This document shows positions 25,801 through 35,584 of a stretch of 64,000 bases of DNA, in pieces (positions within the stretch are counted from its first letter, which is position 1; every line of letters starts with the position of its first letter). Below the pieces are notes generated by a model that saw nothing but the letters and a program-made list of their open reading frames with translations, had not been told where the DNA came from and made no database searches. This DNA is from Faucicola osloensis_C (GTDB taxonomy: Bacteria; Pseudomonadota; Gammaproteobacteria; Pseudomonadales; Moraxellaceae): assembly GCA_019353055.1 (NCBI GenBank), contig JABAHL010000008.1:1-64000 (forward strand). The letters are read 5' to 3'. The position numbers and the translations under genes are program-made.

Positions 25801-27309
25801 TTAAAAACCATTGGGATTTGCCAATTCATCATGTCCATCTTTATTAATCACTTTTGGCAATGGCAACGCCATACCGACACTACTAGGCGTCTCTTGAATC
25901 ACCACAGGCGGCGGCTGATAACGGGTAATCACTTCATTACCCTGCTCATCCTCGCTGAGCACATACTGGTAGCCTTTGCGATTAAAGCGTTTAACTAGCC
26001 TTTGATACCACCCTGCAAAACCTGTCGTGGGTTCGTTGGGGTTATGATAAAACGCATTCATCACCGCAGGTAGCCCAAGACCACATACCACGCCCGACAT
26101 CAATACCACGATAAAGGTATAACCCACCAAAAAGCTGCTATAAGGCTGCAATTCTGGGGCGTTAGAAACCGATAAAATCAACGCCAAAGAAATCGCCCCG
26201 CGTACCCCGCCCCACGATAAAATCGTCAAACTGCCGTTATAACTGGTTTTTCGGACATCAGATAACAGGCTAAATGACGCAAAATTTGCCAAAAAACGGG
26301 ATAAATGCAGACAAATAAATGCCACTACACCGCCCAAAATCAACGAGGTATTCAGCTCTAATATAAATAGCTCCAGACCGATAAGGGTGAATAAGAATGA
26401 ATTGATAATCCCCTCAATGGCGTGCCAAAAGTGATTCACATAGGTGATTTCACCTTCGTCTAAAATCTGGTGCCAACGGTTACCGACAATCAAGCCACCC
26501 ACCACACAAGCAATGGGCGCAGAAGCATGCGCATACAATGCCACCAAATACGACCCACACGCCAAAAATGCCGTAGTCAAAATCAGTGACTCCATCTCGT
26601 GTTTACCGCTTAAGATAAGCAGCGCCATTTGCCCAAAAAACCAACCAATAATCCCTGCGACCACGATTTCATACAACAACACTTCTACTGTGGTCACAAT
26701 GCTAAAGCCATTACCTTGCAGACCATGCAAAATAGTCATAAATAGCGCAATACACACCGCATCATTGAACAGCGATTCGCCTTCTAGCTTAATCATCAAA
26801 TGGCGCGGCGCTTTGATAGAACTAAGCACGCCTTTGATGCCAATTGGGTCAGTCGCGCCCAGTGCCGCGCCCAATAACAGCAATACCGCAAACGGGATAT
26901 TTGCCCCTGTGAGCCACTGAAAGCCAAACATAAGGCTTGCAAAAAACAGTGCACACAGTGCCAATGCGATACTTGCCAAAATCCCAATCGGTTTCCAATA
27001 GTTTTTGAGGTCGGACACCTTAAACGTCAGCGCCGATGCCGTCAAAATAAAACAAATCACCCCATTGATTAAAAAATCGTAAAGATCGATATCACGCACC
27101 GCATTTTGGATACTGGTGATATTGATGGTAATAAACTCGTTGCCATTGAGCAGGCTTGCGCTCCACTGCAAAATAAAAACCAGTAGCGCCGACACAATGG
27201 GCACCCCAATGGCTTGTGGAAAGTCCAAAATCCGCTTGTTAAATAGCGTGGTAATGATGGACAAGGCACAAACGGCTGCAAAAATTTGTAAAAAAATAAA
27301 ATTTCCCAT
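25801..27309 (-). CDS. Sodium:proton antiporter, CPA1 family (NhaP type)
   Basis: A 502-aa membrane protein with 12 or so helices and a soluble C-terminal tail. The CPA1 signatures are GAALGATDPIGIKGVL, the ND motif in KLEGESLFNDAVCIALF, and ILSWGGVRGAISLALILSV. These mark the ion-binding Asp pair region and the arginine of the family. It probably exchanges sodium (or potassium) for protons across the inner membrane. The C-terminal ~90 residues (RLVKRFNRKGYQYVLSEDE onwards) may regulate it. Monocistronic by appearance. Confidence 0.92.
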   Translation of the reverse strand: MGNFIFLQIFAAVCALSIITTLFNKRILDFPQAIGVPIVSALLVFILQWSASLLNGNEFITINITSIQNAVRDIDLYDFLINGVICFILTASALTFKVSDLKNYWKPIGILASIALALCALFFASLMFGFQWLTGANIPFAVLLLLGAALGATDPIGIKGVLSSIKAPRHLMIKLEGESLFNDAVCIALFMTILHGLQGNGFSIVTTVEVLLYEIVVAGIIGWFFGQMALLILSGKHEMESLILTTAFLACGSYLVALYAHASAPIACVVGGLIVGNRWHQILDEGEITYVNHFWHAIEGIINSFLFTLIGLELFILELNTSLILGGVVAFICLHLSRFLANFASFSLLSDVRKTSYNGSLTILSWGGVRGAISLALILSVSNAPELQPYSSFLVGYTFIVVLMSGVVCGLGLPAVMNAFYHNPNEPTTGFAGWYQRLVKRFNRKGYQYVLSEDEQGNEVITRYQPPPVVIQETPSSVGMALPLPKVINKDGHDELANPNGF

Positions 27310-27396
27310 AGGCGTTTTTTTAGCTCTTAATTTTATAAAACATTGTCACCAAAGCCATTTTTAGCCGTGACAAAGCAAAAATACTTCAACAAAAAG

Positions 27397-27427
27397 AAAA
27401 CCCTACCACAGTTTGTCGTAGGGTTTT
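27397..27427 (-). terminator. Terminator of the hybrid kinase gene
   Basis: AAAACCCTAC (27397-27406) and GTAGGGTTTT (27418-27427) form a perfect 10-bp stem with an 11-nt loop. It lies after the kinase stop on the minus strand. Confidence 0.8.
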
Positions 27428-27479
27428 ACCGTAAGCAATTGTTTGCGCAAATGCAAGCAAATTTTGTGATTAATATCTC

Positions 27480-29147
27480 TTAAACTTTGTTGGCGACATG
27501 ATGCAGCCAGCGCTGAATCATCACATCAAGCGCTTCAGGCTTATAGGGCTTGGTACAGTAATCTTGCATACCCGCGTTAAGATATACTTCTTTATCCCCA
27601 TGCATGGCGTGTGCCGTCACTGCAATGATAGGCGGCAACTGACTGAACGACTGTTTGAGTATTTTGGTGGCTTCCACCCCATCCATGATGGGCATTTGAT
27701 GATCCATCAAAATAATGTGATATTTACTAGGGTCAGCTTTATAAAAATTGACGGCCTCTAACCCATCTTTAGCTCGGGTGACTTCATAGCCATATTTTTT
27801 TAGGCTTTTGACCGCGACCATGGCATTTAGCTCATTGTCTTCTGCTAGCAGAACATGGGCAGGCAGACGTTCTAGCGGTTGTATTTTGGTTTCATCATGA
27901 CTTTGGTGCCACTGCTGATAGCTGATTTCATCAATTGCTATCATTGGTAGAGATAGGGTAAAGGTTGAGCCTTTATTTTTTTCACTGGTTACCTTAATCG
28001 TGCCGCCCATCCCTTCTGCCAACGCTTTGCACACAGATAGCCCTAGCCCTGTACCCCCATATAAACGATGGGTAAACTTATCAGCTTGATTATACGCATC
28101 AAAAATCACCGCCAATGATTCAGGCTTGATGCCAACGCCCGTATCAATCACATTGAATTTAATTTGATGCTTATCATAGCCTTTCATCGCTTGAATGGTC
28201 ACTTTACCCTGTTTTGGGGTAAATTTGATGGCGTTATTGACTAGATTGATTAAAATCTGTCGCACCCGCACCGGATCGGTGTTGACATATTTGGGCAAGT
28301 TGTCAGGGTAATCGAAGGTTAGTTCCACACTGTTGTCTTTTGCAGGGGCTAAAAAGCATTGATACACGTCTTGGCATAGCTGTGCTAAATCAACCGGGAT
28401 ACTCTCAAAACGTATCTTACCTGATTCTACTTTGGATAAATCCAAAATATCGTTGACGATGGTCAGCAGATGCTCATTGGACGCTTTAATCGATTTGATA
28501 TAGTGTTGCTGCTGCGTATCAAGCGGTGTCTGCTCAAGCAATTCAAGCATGCCCATGATACCATTCATCGGCGTGCGAATTTCATGGCTCATATTGGCCA
28601 AAAATGCGGTCTTTACCTCATCGGCGCGCTCAGCTTGGTAACGCTGCTGACGTAATTTTAAGGTATCACTCACCATCGCCGCCAAATCCGCTAGCACACG
28701 TTGTTGATTGGCATCAAAATCTTGATGCGGCTGGTCGTCAATCACACACAGCGCACCCAAAGCAAATTCCCTACCTTGACTGTCGTGAACCACGATGGGT
28801 GCGCCAGCATAAAACCGAATATATGGGTAACCGGTAACCAAAGGATTGTTTTTAAATCGGGTATCTTGGTGAGTATCGAGCGTGACAAAGGTGTCGTTTT
28901 GTGTAATGGTGTAATTGCAAAAAGCAACATCACGGCTGGTTGAATGTTCTTTTAGACCAATTCTTGACTTAAAAAACTGGATATCAGCATCCAAAAAAGT
29001 AATAGCGACAATCTTAGTACCAAAAAACGCCTTAGCCAAAGCACTAATACGCTCAAATTCGCATTCTTTATTTGTTCGGATGATATGGTACTCATCCAAT
29101 ACTGCTAGACGCTGTTTTTCATTGTTTGCTATAGGATATGATATCAT
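27480..29147 (-). CDS. Hybrid sensor histidine kinase (GAF-HisKA-HATPase-REC)
   Basis: A 555-aa cytoplasmic kinase without membrane helices. Order: GAF domain (about 20-165, FFKSRIGLKEHSTSRD); HisKA with the phospho-His in MSHEIRTPMNGIMGM (about 190); HATPase with NLVNNAIKF, DTGVGIKPESL and GGTGLGLSVCKALAEGMGG; and a C-terminal receiver HVLLAEDNELNAM with the phospho-Asp in ILMDHQMPIMDG. No DNA-binding partner lies nearby. It starts 45 bp downstream of tcdA on the same strand, so it may be co-transcribed with the tatD-tcdA run. The signal is unknown. Confidence 0.92.
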   Translation of the reverse strand: MISYPIANNEKQRLAVLDEYHIIRTNKECEFERISALAKAFFGTKIVAITFLDADIQFFKSRIGLKEHSTSRDVAFCNYTITQNDTFVTLDTHQDTRFKNNPLVTGYPYIRFYAGAPIVVHDSQGREFALGALCVIDDQPHQDFDANQQRVLADLAAMVSDTLKLRQQRYQAERADEVKTAFLANMSHEIRTPMNGIMGMLELLEQTPLDTQQQHYIKSIKASNEHLLTIVNDILDLSKVESGKIRFESIPVDLAQLCQDVYQCFLAPAKDNSVELTFDYPDNLPKYVNTDPVRVRQILINLVNNAIKFTPKQGKVTIQAMKGYDKHQIKFNVIDTGVGIKPESLAVIFDAYNQADKFTHRLYGGTGLGLSVCKALAEGMGGTIKVTSEKNKGSTFTLSLPMIAIDEISYQQWHQSHDETKIQPLERLPAHVLLAEDNELNAMVAVKSLKKYGYEVTRAKDGLEAVNFYKADPSKYHIILMDHQMPIMDGVEATKILKQSFSQLPPIIAVTAHAMHGDKEVYLNAGMQDYCTKPYKPEALDVMIQRWLHHVANKV

Positions 29148-29192
29148 CTCATTAGCACCGTCCTACTACGTGATAAAATTTAAACGCTGAGG

Positions 29193-29993
29193 TTATTTTA
29201 ACGCTTCAGCAACCAACATCATCCCTACCACTGAGGTCACGGCAACGGCCGACCCATAGCCGCCACAATGCAAACCACCTGCTTGACAAGACTTATCAAC
29301 AATCGGCGGCTGTGATGAAAAAACACAACGAATACCGAATTTTTCTTTCATCGCGCGATTGATGCCATAATCTTGACGAAGTCGCTGTCTGACTTTAGCC
29401 AGTAGCGGATCTTGGTAAGTATCCTTAAGATCTGCCACCTGAATTTGGGTCGGATCCGTCTTGCCACCTGCCCCGCCCGCCATAATTAACTTTAATTTAT
29501 TAAATCGGCAATGCAGCGCAAGCGCAAGCTTGGCATTCATATCATCAACACAGTCTAACACCACAAGCTGTTTACCTGACTGTTTAAGCTGTGATTGCAA
29601 AGCACGATTAGGCATTAACAATTGTACGTTATCTTTGCTCAAAAAATCGTCAATCAAATGTAATTTGATATGGGGATTGATTTCTTTGATACGTGCTGCC
29701 ATGGCTTCAATTTTGCTTTTACCAAAATTGCTATCGGTAGCGGGTAATTGTCGATTGACATTGGAAGCTACTAGCACATCCATGTCAATTAATGTCATCT
29801 CGCCCACACCTGTACGAGCCAGTCCCTCAGCTGCCCAAGAGCCCACCCCGCCTACGCCCACCACATAGGCATGCAGATTCTCAAACTTACTAAATTGCGC
29901 AGCACCGTACAGTTTTTGGGTGCCGGCAAAACGGCGTTGGTATTGGGCGTCAGTTAATGTCATATCAGGCGTCATATCGGCTGTCATTGTCAT
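29193..29993 (-). CDS. tcdA: tRNA threonylcarbamoyladenosine dehydratase
   Basis: A 266-aa E1-like enzyme (TcdA/CsdL, formerly YgdL) that cyclises t6A to ct6A in ANN-decoding tRNAs using ATP. It begins with the family QRRFAGTQKLYGAAQF, followed by the ATP-binding loop VVGVGGVGSWAAEGLARTG, DMDVLVASNVNRQ, VVLDCVDDMNAK and the C-terminal IRCVFSSQPP. Length matches. It starts 8 bp after tatD, which makes an operon very likely. The usual CsdA/CsdE partners are not in the window. Confidence 0.95.
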   Translation of the reverse strand: MTMTADMTPDMTLTDAQYQRRFAGTQKLYGAAQFSKFENLHAYVVGVGGVGSWAAEGLARTGVGEMTLIDMDVLVASNVNRQLPATDSNFGKSKIEAMAARIKEINPHIKLHLIDDFLSKDNVQLLMPNRALQSQLKQSGKQLVVLDCVDDMNAKLALALHCRFNKLKLIMAGGAGGKTDPTQIQVADLKDTYQDPLLAKVRQRLRQDYGINRAMKEKFGIRCVFSSQPPIVDKSCQAGGLHCGGYGSAVAVTSVVGMMLVAEALK

Positions 29994-30001
29994 GGTTTAT
30001 G

Positions 30002-30916
30002 TTAATCTTGGTCAGGGTTTATATTCAATTTGTTTGGGATAGGATACTCCCAGCTGACTTGTAGTGCAGCGCAGCTATTTTGCCACAACTGCTCGGCGAG
30101 CAGTGATTGATCTTTTTTTAATAAGTCTGATAACGCTGTCAACACGTACGGCAGATTGGCAGGTACATTGCGCCTACCGTGCGTCCCATGACAGAGCAGC
30201 GGCGTAAAGTCTGGGCAGTCCGTCTCAATCACAATAGCGTCAAGTCCGACAGTTTTGACAAGTTCTGTAAGGGTATGACGCAGTTTTTTGGCATTTGGAT
30301 TGGTCACTTGCCCGGTGATGCCGATTTTAAAGCCCAGATTGACCAGCGCTTTGGCTTCTTGTATGCCGCCACTAAAACTATGGGCAATCCCACCCTGGGT
30401 GAATTTTTGTGCTTTTAACATCTTAATCACATCGCCATGTGCGCGGCGAATATGTAGCAGCGCCGGCAATTGGTAGTGTTTTGCCAATTCAAGTTGCTGA
30501 CCAAAAAAATCTTGCTGCCTAGCGTAATTTTCTGCAGTTTTCATCGGCGCAGTAAAAGTATCAAGCCCGATTTCCCCAATCGCGATGGGTGAATATTGCT
30601 GAATAAACTGCTCTAGCTGCTGCAAATCGCTGTCTTTATGCTCCGTGATATAAAAAGGATGCAAACCAAAGGCTAAATGCGCCAAAGGTGTGACTTTGCC
30701 TTGCTGCTCATAGCCTTGCAGTTGCTGTTGGCACGCCACCATTTGTGCAAAATACTTTGCTAAAAAACCGATTAAAACCAAATGACGAACGCCATTATGC
30801 CATGCCAATTGTGATTGCATTTCGCGGTCATGATCGAAGCTATCCACATCAAAATGGGTATGCGTATCAATTAATGGCAAATCAAACGAGCAAGCCGTAT
30901 CATTTATCATAGTCAT
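30002..30916 (-). CDS. TatD family metal-dependent hydrolase
   Basis: A 304-aa TIM-barrel protein. The metal site is seen in LIDTHTHFD, GEIGLD, LLHIRRAHGDVI, GGIAHSFSGG and VIETDCPDF, the order of TatD nucleases. TatD enzymes act on DNA ends or D-aminoacyl-tRNA; which substrate applies here is not shown. It lies between a DUF3298 gene (1 bp away) and tcdA (8 bp away) in a tight operon. It is slightly longer than E. coli TatD (~260 aa). Confidence 0.88.
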   Translation of the reverse strand: MTMINDTACSFDLPLIDTHTHFDVDSFDHDREMQSQLAWHNGVRHLVLIGFLAKYFAQMVACQQQLQGYEQQGKVTPLAHLAFGLHPFYITEHKDSDLQQLEQFIQQYSPIAIGEIGLDTFTAPMKTAENYARQQDFFGQQLELAKHYQLPALLHIRRAHGDVIKMLKAQKFTQGGIAHSFSGGIQEAKALVNLGFKIGITGQVTNPNAKKLRHTLTELVKTVGLDAIVIETDCPDFTPLLCHGTHGRRNVPANLPYVLTALSDLLKKDQSLLAEQLWQNSCAALQVSWEYPIPNKLNINPDQD

Positions 30917-30917
30917 A

Positions 30918-31757
30918 TCATTTCAAATACTGTGGTTTGACAACGCCGTTTAACTCGCTGTAAGGCACGGTCAATTGCGGTGCACCTAGCGCATAAAAAC
31001 CAATCTCATACGGTTGGTACAAAAACGTCATGCCCTGACCCGTAAAGCTATAATTGCCAGTCAAACTAAACGGCCAAGTGTTAAAATGCGCGTTAGGGTT
31101 AATATCATGGGTTTTTAGATATTGAATGAATTGGGCTTTAACCAAGGCTTCAAGTTTTGTTTTTTGCTGTGGTAAAAGCACATCGACAAGCGACAATTGT
31201 TTTTTTTGGCGCATATCAAATACATAATAGTTGGTCGTACTGATACCATGGGCGCCGCCCGTGAATTGATAAAATTCTGTGGCAAACAGCTCTAAATCAT
31301 TTTTATGACCCAAATAAATCGGCTTTGCCATTATCTGCACAGGCGCTATACTGCTGTCAAAATCTTTACCACGTGCTGCCACCATGGTTTTATTTTCTGC
31401 AATTAACCGGCTAATCCCCATATTAAGAAGCTGCGTGTATTGGCTATCACTGGGCATCGCATTACGGGTAAAATCTTGCCATTTTTTCGCTTGTGCTTTA
31501 TCTTGGTTATCATCAACCATTGCGATGGCTGCGGTGACGTCTTTATTGATAATAGCATCGAGCCAAGCCTGTCCTGTCTGTACAAAATAATAGTCAATCT
31601 CTGGGCAAATTTGTCCACAGCTATCAAAGAGTTTTTCATTGACGTTAGGATAATGCTTTGCCATATACAAATCTTGGGCATGAGCTTTTGCTGCCATGAG
31701 CATTATCAAGGCTGTCAGGCAAATTCCACTGAGACTTTTATGTTTCATGAACATCAT
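30918..31757 (-). CDS. DUF3298/RsiV-like secreted protein
   Basis: A 279-aa exported protein with an N-terminal signal peptide (SGICLTALIMLMAAKAHA, then Q). The C-terminal half shows the DUF3298 pattern TEFYQFTGGAHGISTTNYYV, FDMRQKKQLSLVDVLLP and FLYQPYEIGFYALGAPQ, related to the extracellular domain of anti-sigma factors such as RsiV. There is no membrane helix or sigma-binding part, so it is not itself an anti-sigma factor. The mature N-terminus has two cysteines, in SCGQICPE. Role unknown. It heads the operon with tatD and tcdA. Confidence 0.82.
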   Translation of the reverse strand: MMFMKHKSLSGICLTALIMLMAAKAHAQDLYMAKHYPNVNEKLFDSCGQICPEIDYYFVQTGQAWLDAIINKDVTAAIAMVDDNQDKAQAKKWQDFTRNAMPSDSQYTQLLNMGISRLIAENKTMVAARGKDFDSSIAPVQIMAKPIYLGHKNDLELFATEFYQFTGGAHGISTTNYYVFDMRQKKQLSLVDVLLPQQKTKLEALVKAQFIQYLKTHDINPNAHFNTWPFSLTGNYSFTGQGMTFLYQPYEIGFYALGAPQLTVPYSELNGVVKPQYLK

Positions 31758-31811
31758 CTATTTATCCTTTATATGTTATCTGTCCATAACATAAAAATTT
31801 TAGCCATTGTT

Positions 31812-31985
31812 TTAGTTATGGTTATCGTGCTCAGTATTTTTATTGATAGGCTGCTCAAGTGTGTTTTTAATAGGCAGAGTTTTAGGCGACTTGGTAACTT
31901 TATCAGCCCGTAGACTACTGCGTCTAGGTATCAACAATAAAGCTGTGGCAGCAACCCCTAGTTTAATTACCCTCGATATGCTCAT
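31812..31985 (-). CDS. Tiny predicted protein, 57 aa
   Basis: An open frame from the ATG at 31985 to TAA at 31812-31814, beginning MSISRVIKLGVAATALLLIP, then RRSS and a polar tail ending EHDNHN. AAGGCAAG lies about 10 nt upstream as a possible ribosome site. The N-terminal SRVIKLGVAATALLL resembles SNLIKLGVLGAAYYML of the 84-aa gene about 160 bp upstream on the same strand, so the two may be paralogues: a single helix with a polar tail. The terminator at 32031-32075 lies between them, so this gene would need read-through or its own promoter. Confidence 0.5.
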   Translation of the reverse strand: MSISRVIKLGVAATALLLIPRRSSLRADKVTKSPKTLPIKNTLEQPINKNTEHDNHN

Positions 31986-32030
31986 ATCTTGCCTTAGTTT
32001 CTAAACCTTAGTTTTTAACAGTAATGCCAT

Positions 32031-32075
32031 AAAAAAACCCATCAGTCGATACCGGTTTAATGGTGGACTAATGGG
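32031..32075 (-). terminator. Terminator after the 84-aa gene
   Basis: On the minus strand CCCATTAGTC ... GACTGATGGG (one G-T pair, loop about 18 nt) is followed by TTTTTTT. Confidence 0.7.
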
Positions 32076-32145
32076 CTGTTTTCAAATACCGTTATGGTAA
32101 ATAGCTGTTATATAATAACGTAATTTGATAAGTATTCGATAACTA

Positions 32146-32400
32146 TTAGAATTTTTTACCCAATACTTTAGCAGCTAGCTCTTTACCCATAGTAAATGCG
32201 GTAGTTTTAGTAGGCTTAGTGGCAGTTGAATCTGCAGCACCATTGTCATTATCAGCAGGTACAGGGTTATTTGCTTGGTTTCTAGCCTTATTTTCAATGG
32301 TTGGTTGGGTTTTATTACGACCTTTTAACATATAGTAAGCGGCACCAAGTACGCCAAGTTTAATAAGGTTTGATTTGTTTACACCATTAGGAAATTGCAT
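32146..32400 (-). CDS. Small hypothetical single-helix protein, 84 aa
   Basis: An 84-residue protein beginning MQFPNGVNKSNLIKLGVLGA, with one short hydrophobic stretch (LIKLGVLGAAYYML), a basic turn (KGRNK), a polar Asn/Asp/Ala-rich linker and a C-terminal helix FTMGKELAAKVLGKKF. It may be a membrane-anchored small protein. No family was recognised. The terminator downstream and the clean start support a real gene. A 57-aa gene nearby has a similar N-terminus. Confidence 0.65.
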   Translation of the reverse strand: MQFPNGVNKSNLIKLGVLGAAYYMLKGRNKTQPTIENKARNQANNPVPADNDNGAADSTATKPTKTTAFTMGKELAAKVLGKKF

Positions 32401-32575
32401 AGTATCCTCACTTTTGTTGTAGTTGTTAAAATTTTAAATTAATAGTTATCGCTAATGGGTCTATTGTAGCCAAAATTTAAGCGGTTTACTAAAGTAATTA
32501 GGTTACCAATATTTATTGTTTGCCATCATTAGGTTATCGTTTGGTAAATTGGGTAAAATCCTTTTAAGGTTAAAA

Positions 32576-32603
32576 AAAAGCTGACAGGGTTTGTCAGCTT
32601 TTC
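32576..32603 (-). terminator. Terminator of prfC
   Basis: AAAAGCTGACA pairs with TGTCAGCTTTT around GGGTT; on the minus strand a run of T follows. About 30 bp after the stop. Confidence 0.85.
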
Positions 32604-32633
32604 TGCAGTTATCACGATGAATGTATCAATTTA

Positions 32634-34214
32634 TCAATGCTCACGGGTAGCGCTAAAGGTAATTTCTGGATAACGTTCTTCCATCAATTTAAGATTAACA
32701 CGGCTTGGGGCAAGATAGGTCAAATAACCACCGCCATCAACAGATAACTGGTCGTGGGCTTTTTTCTTAAACTTCTCAAACGCCACTTTGTCATCACAAT
32801 GCACCCAGCGCACTGTCGCAATCGACACAGGTTCAAAGGTACATTGCACTTTATATTCTTCAAGCAGGCGATGCGCGACCACTTCAAACTGTAGCACCCC
32901 TACCGCGCCCAAAATCAAATCATTGTTGATTTGCGGCATAAATACTTGGGTGGCGCCTTCTTCTGATAGCTGCTGTAGACCTTTTTGCAGTTGTTTGGAT
33001 TTTAGCGGGTCTTTGAGTACCACACGGCGAAACAATTCTGGTGCAAAGTGGGGAATGCCTGTGAAGTTTAAAGTTTCGCCTTCGGTAAAGCTATCGCCAA
33101 TTTGGATGGTGCCGTGATTATGTAAGCCGATGATATCGCCGGAATACGCTTCTTCTAGCGCTTCGCGGTCACCTGCCAAAAAGGTCAAGGCATCTGAAAT
33201 GCGTACTTCTTTGCCCAAGCGCACATGTTTCATTTTCATGCCTTTTTCGTACTTGCCTGAACACACCCGCATAAAGGCAATACGGTCACGGTGTTTTGGG
33301 TCCATGTTGGCTTGGATTTTAAAGACAAAGCCGGAGAATTTTTCTTCATCGGCTTTGACGGTGCGTTCAACGGTGTCATGGTCTTTAGGCGCTGGGGCGT
33401 ATTGGGTCAGTACATCAAGCACCATGTTAATCCCAAAGTTACCCAACGCAGTACCAAATAACACCGGCGTTTGTTTACCCGTCAAAAACTCATCGACATC
33501 CCAATCTTCATGTGCCATTTTTGCAAGCTCTAGGCTTTCTTCAAATTCACGGAAGGCAATTTCACCGATTCTCTCGCGGACATCTGGATAGTCATAGCCG
33601 TCACGGCTCTCAATCTCGACAATCTCAGTGCCATGACCTTTTTGGTAAAAATAGGTTTTATCCTCGCTGATGTTGTACACCCCCACAAAATGCTGACCTG
33701 TACCAATTGGCCACGTCATCGGTACACATTGGATTTTTAGTACGTTTTCAATTTCATCAAGCAGTGATAACGGGTCACGGATTTCGCGGTCAAGCTTGTT
33801 GACAAACGAGATAATCGGCGTGTCACGCATCCGACATACTTCCATCAGCTTGATAGTTCGTTCTTCGACCCCTTTTGCCCCATCAATCACCATCAGTGCG
33901 CTGTCCACCGCGGTTAAGGTACGATAGGTATCTTCTGAAAAGTCGGCGTGACCTGGGGTGTCTAGCAGATTCACCATGTTGTCGGCATAGGGAAACTGCA
34001 TTACCGAGGTGGTAATTGAGATACCACGCTCTTGCTCCATGCTCATCCAGTCAGATGTCGCGTGTTTGTTGGTTTTGCGTGATTTGACTTCACCTGCGCG
34101 CTGAATTGCTTGCCCCCACAGCAGTAATTTTTCGGTCATGGTGGTTTTACCGGCATCGGGGTGCGAGATAATAGCAAAAGTGCGGCGTTTGGCGATTTCA
34201 GAATGTAGTGACAT
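32634..34214 (-). CDS. prfC: Peptide chain release factor 3
   Basis: A 526-aa translational GTPase that removes RF1/RF2 from the ribosome after termination. G motifs: HPDAGKTTMTEK (G1), ITTSVMQF (G2 area), DTPGHADFSEDTYRTL (G3), NKLDREIRDP (G4). The RF3-specific domains follow, with GDIIGLHNHGTIQIGDSFTEG near residue 370. Length is standard. It stands alone on the minus strand with its own terminator, divergent from the AI-2E family gene. Confidence 0.97.
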   Translation of the reverse strand: MSLHSEIAKRRTFAIISHPDAGKTTMTEKLLLWGQAIQRAGEVKSRKTNKHATSDWMSMEQERGISITTSVMQFPYADNMVNLLDTPGHADFSEDTYRTLTAVDSALMVIDGAKGVEERTIKLMEVCRMRDTPIISFVNKLDREIRDPLSLLDEIENVLKIQCVPMTWPIGTGQHFVGVYNISEDKTYFYQKGHGTEIVEIESRDGYDYPDVRERIGEIAFREFEESLELAKMAHEDWDVDEFLTGKQTPVLFGTALGNFGINMVLDVLTQYAPAPKDHDTVERTVKADEEKFSGFVFKIQANMDPKHRDRIAFMRVCSGKYEKGMKMKHVRLGKEVRISDALTFLAGDREALEEAYSGDIIGLHNHGTIQIGDSFTEGETLNFTGIPHFAPELFRRVVLKDPLKSKQLQKGLQQLSEEGATQVFMPQINNDLILGAVGVLQFEVVAHRLLEEYKVQCTFEPVSIATVRWVHCDDKVAFEKFKKKAHDQLSVDGGGYLTYLAPSRVNLKLMEERYPEITFSATREH

Positions 34215-34426
34215 AGTGTTTGACTTAAAATTAGCGAGGCTTGATAACCGATAAAAGAAAGAATAAAAAAGATGGCATATTGTAGCCGATTTTACGTTTG
34301 ATTGCGATTTTCACCGGTTATTATTGCGCATCGCGCGGGTGATTTTGACAAAATTTTGTCATAAATCTAATACTTTAATCACTAAAATTGTGTTAGTTTT
34401 ATCTCATCTTTTTTTACCTTGTTAAG

Positions 34427-35584
34427 ATGTTATTTATGACCGCTGAACCACTTGGCAACAATCCTGAACCCGCACTCAACAATAAAAACAACGCTTCGAA
34501 AATTCCTCATTTAGGCGATCCTTTTTTGACTAATGATCGGTTACAGTGGTCAGATATGAAAAGTTTTTTGTTAGCGATTAGCAGTGTGATTGTTGTCTGG
34601 CTGCCTGTGCTATTGCTACACCTGACTTTAGTGCTTTTTGCCACCTTAATTACTTATGCACTGGTTCGCGGCATTGCCGGCTGGATTCATCGGCATGTCA
34701 TTGCCTATATGCATAGCGCCTCGCGTCAGCAGCGTATGGGTAAAGTTGCAGAATGGTTTGCTATTGCCATTTTGGCAACCATGATTTCACTTACTGTGTA
34801 TGTATTTGGCGATTGGATTGCTGATAAAGCCAGTGTTGATGTCTTTAATAATCTTATCCGACAGATATTGGACATATTTGATCAGCTTCATACCCTACTA
34901 CCCGCAAGTATCTCTCAGCATCTACCCATTTCAGTCAGTTCATTTCAAGCTATGCTCATGAGTACTATCAAAAGTCATGCGCCACAACTACAGCTAGTGG
35001 GTATTCATACGTTACGCGGGCTTGGTTATGTGCTAGCGGGGGTGGTGATTGGTTGTATTGTCGCGTTGCAAGTACCTGTGAATAGCGCAGCGCATAAAAC
35101 CCCATTTACCCAGCATTTGCGCCAAAAATTTGATGAACTTATCATGGGGTTTAATGATGTATTTTTTGCGCAAGTCAAAATCTCTAGTATCAATACCATC
35201 TTAACCTCGGTGTTTTTGCTAGGGATATTACCTATACTCGGTCATCCGCTACCGATGGCTTGGACCGTTGTGCTTATCACCTTTTGTGCAGGGCTGTTCC
35301 CTGTCGTTGGTAATTTGGTCTCAAACATTGTTATCGTCTTGCTTAGCCTGACTCACGGGCTTGGCATCAGCATTTTATCGCTTGTGTGGTTGGTGAGCAT
35401 TCATAAACTTGAATACTTTTTAAATGCGCAAATCATTGGTCATAAAATCCGAGCCTCTGCTTGGGAATTGTTGTTATTTATTTTGGTGCTTGAAGCGACG
35501 TTTGGGTTGGCGGGACTGATCAGTGCGCCAGTGATCTATGCGCAAATCAAACGCATTTTGGCAGATAGGGGCTGGGTTATATAA
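34427..35584 (+). CDS. AI-2E family transporter (PF01594)
   Basis: A 385-aa membrane protein. A soluble N-terminal ~40 residues are followed by two helices (SFLLAISSVIVVWLPVLLLH), a soluble middle domain (about 130-200) and five further helices. The C-terminal LEYFLNAQIIGHKIRASAWELLLFILVLE is the family hallmark. Members include TqsA and sodium:proton antiporters, so quorum-signal export should not be assumed. ATGs at 34427 and 34436 are both possible. Confidence 0.85.
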   Translation: MLFMTAEPLGNNPEPALNNKNNASKIPHLGDPFLTNDRLQWSDMKSFLLAISSVIVVWLPVLLLHLTLVLFATLITYALVRGIAGWIHRHVIAYMHSASRQQRMGKVAEWFAIAILATMISLTVYVFGDWIADKASVDVFNNLIRQILDIFDQLHTLLPASISQHLPISVSSFQAMLMSTIKSHAPQLQLVGIHTLRGLGYVLAGVVIGCIVALQVPVNSAAHKTPFTQHLRQKFDELIMGFNDVFFAQVKISSINTILTSVFLLGILPILGHPLPMAWTVVLITFCAGLFPVVGNLVSNIVIVLLSLTHGLGISILSLVWLVSIHKLEYFLNAQIIGHKIRASAWELLLFILVLEATFGLAGLISAPVIYAQIKRILADRGWVI

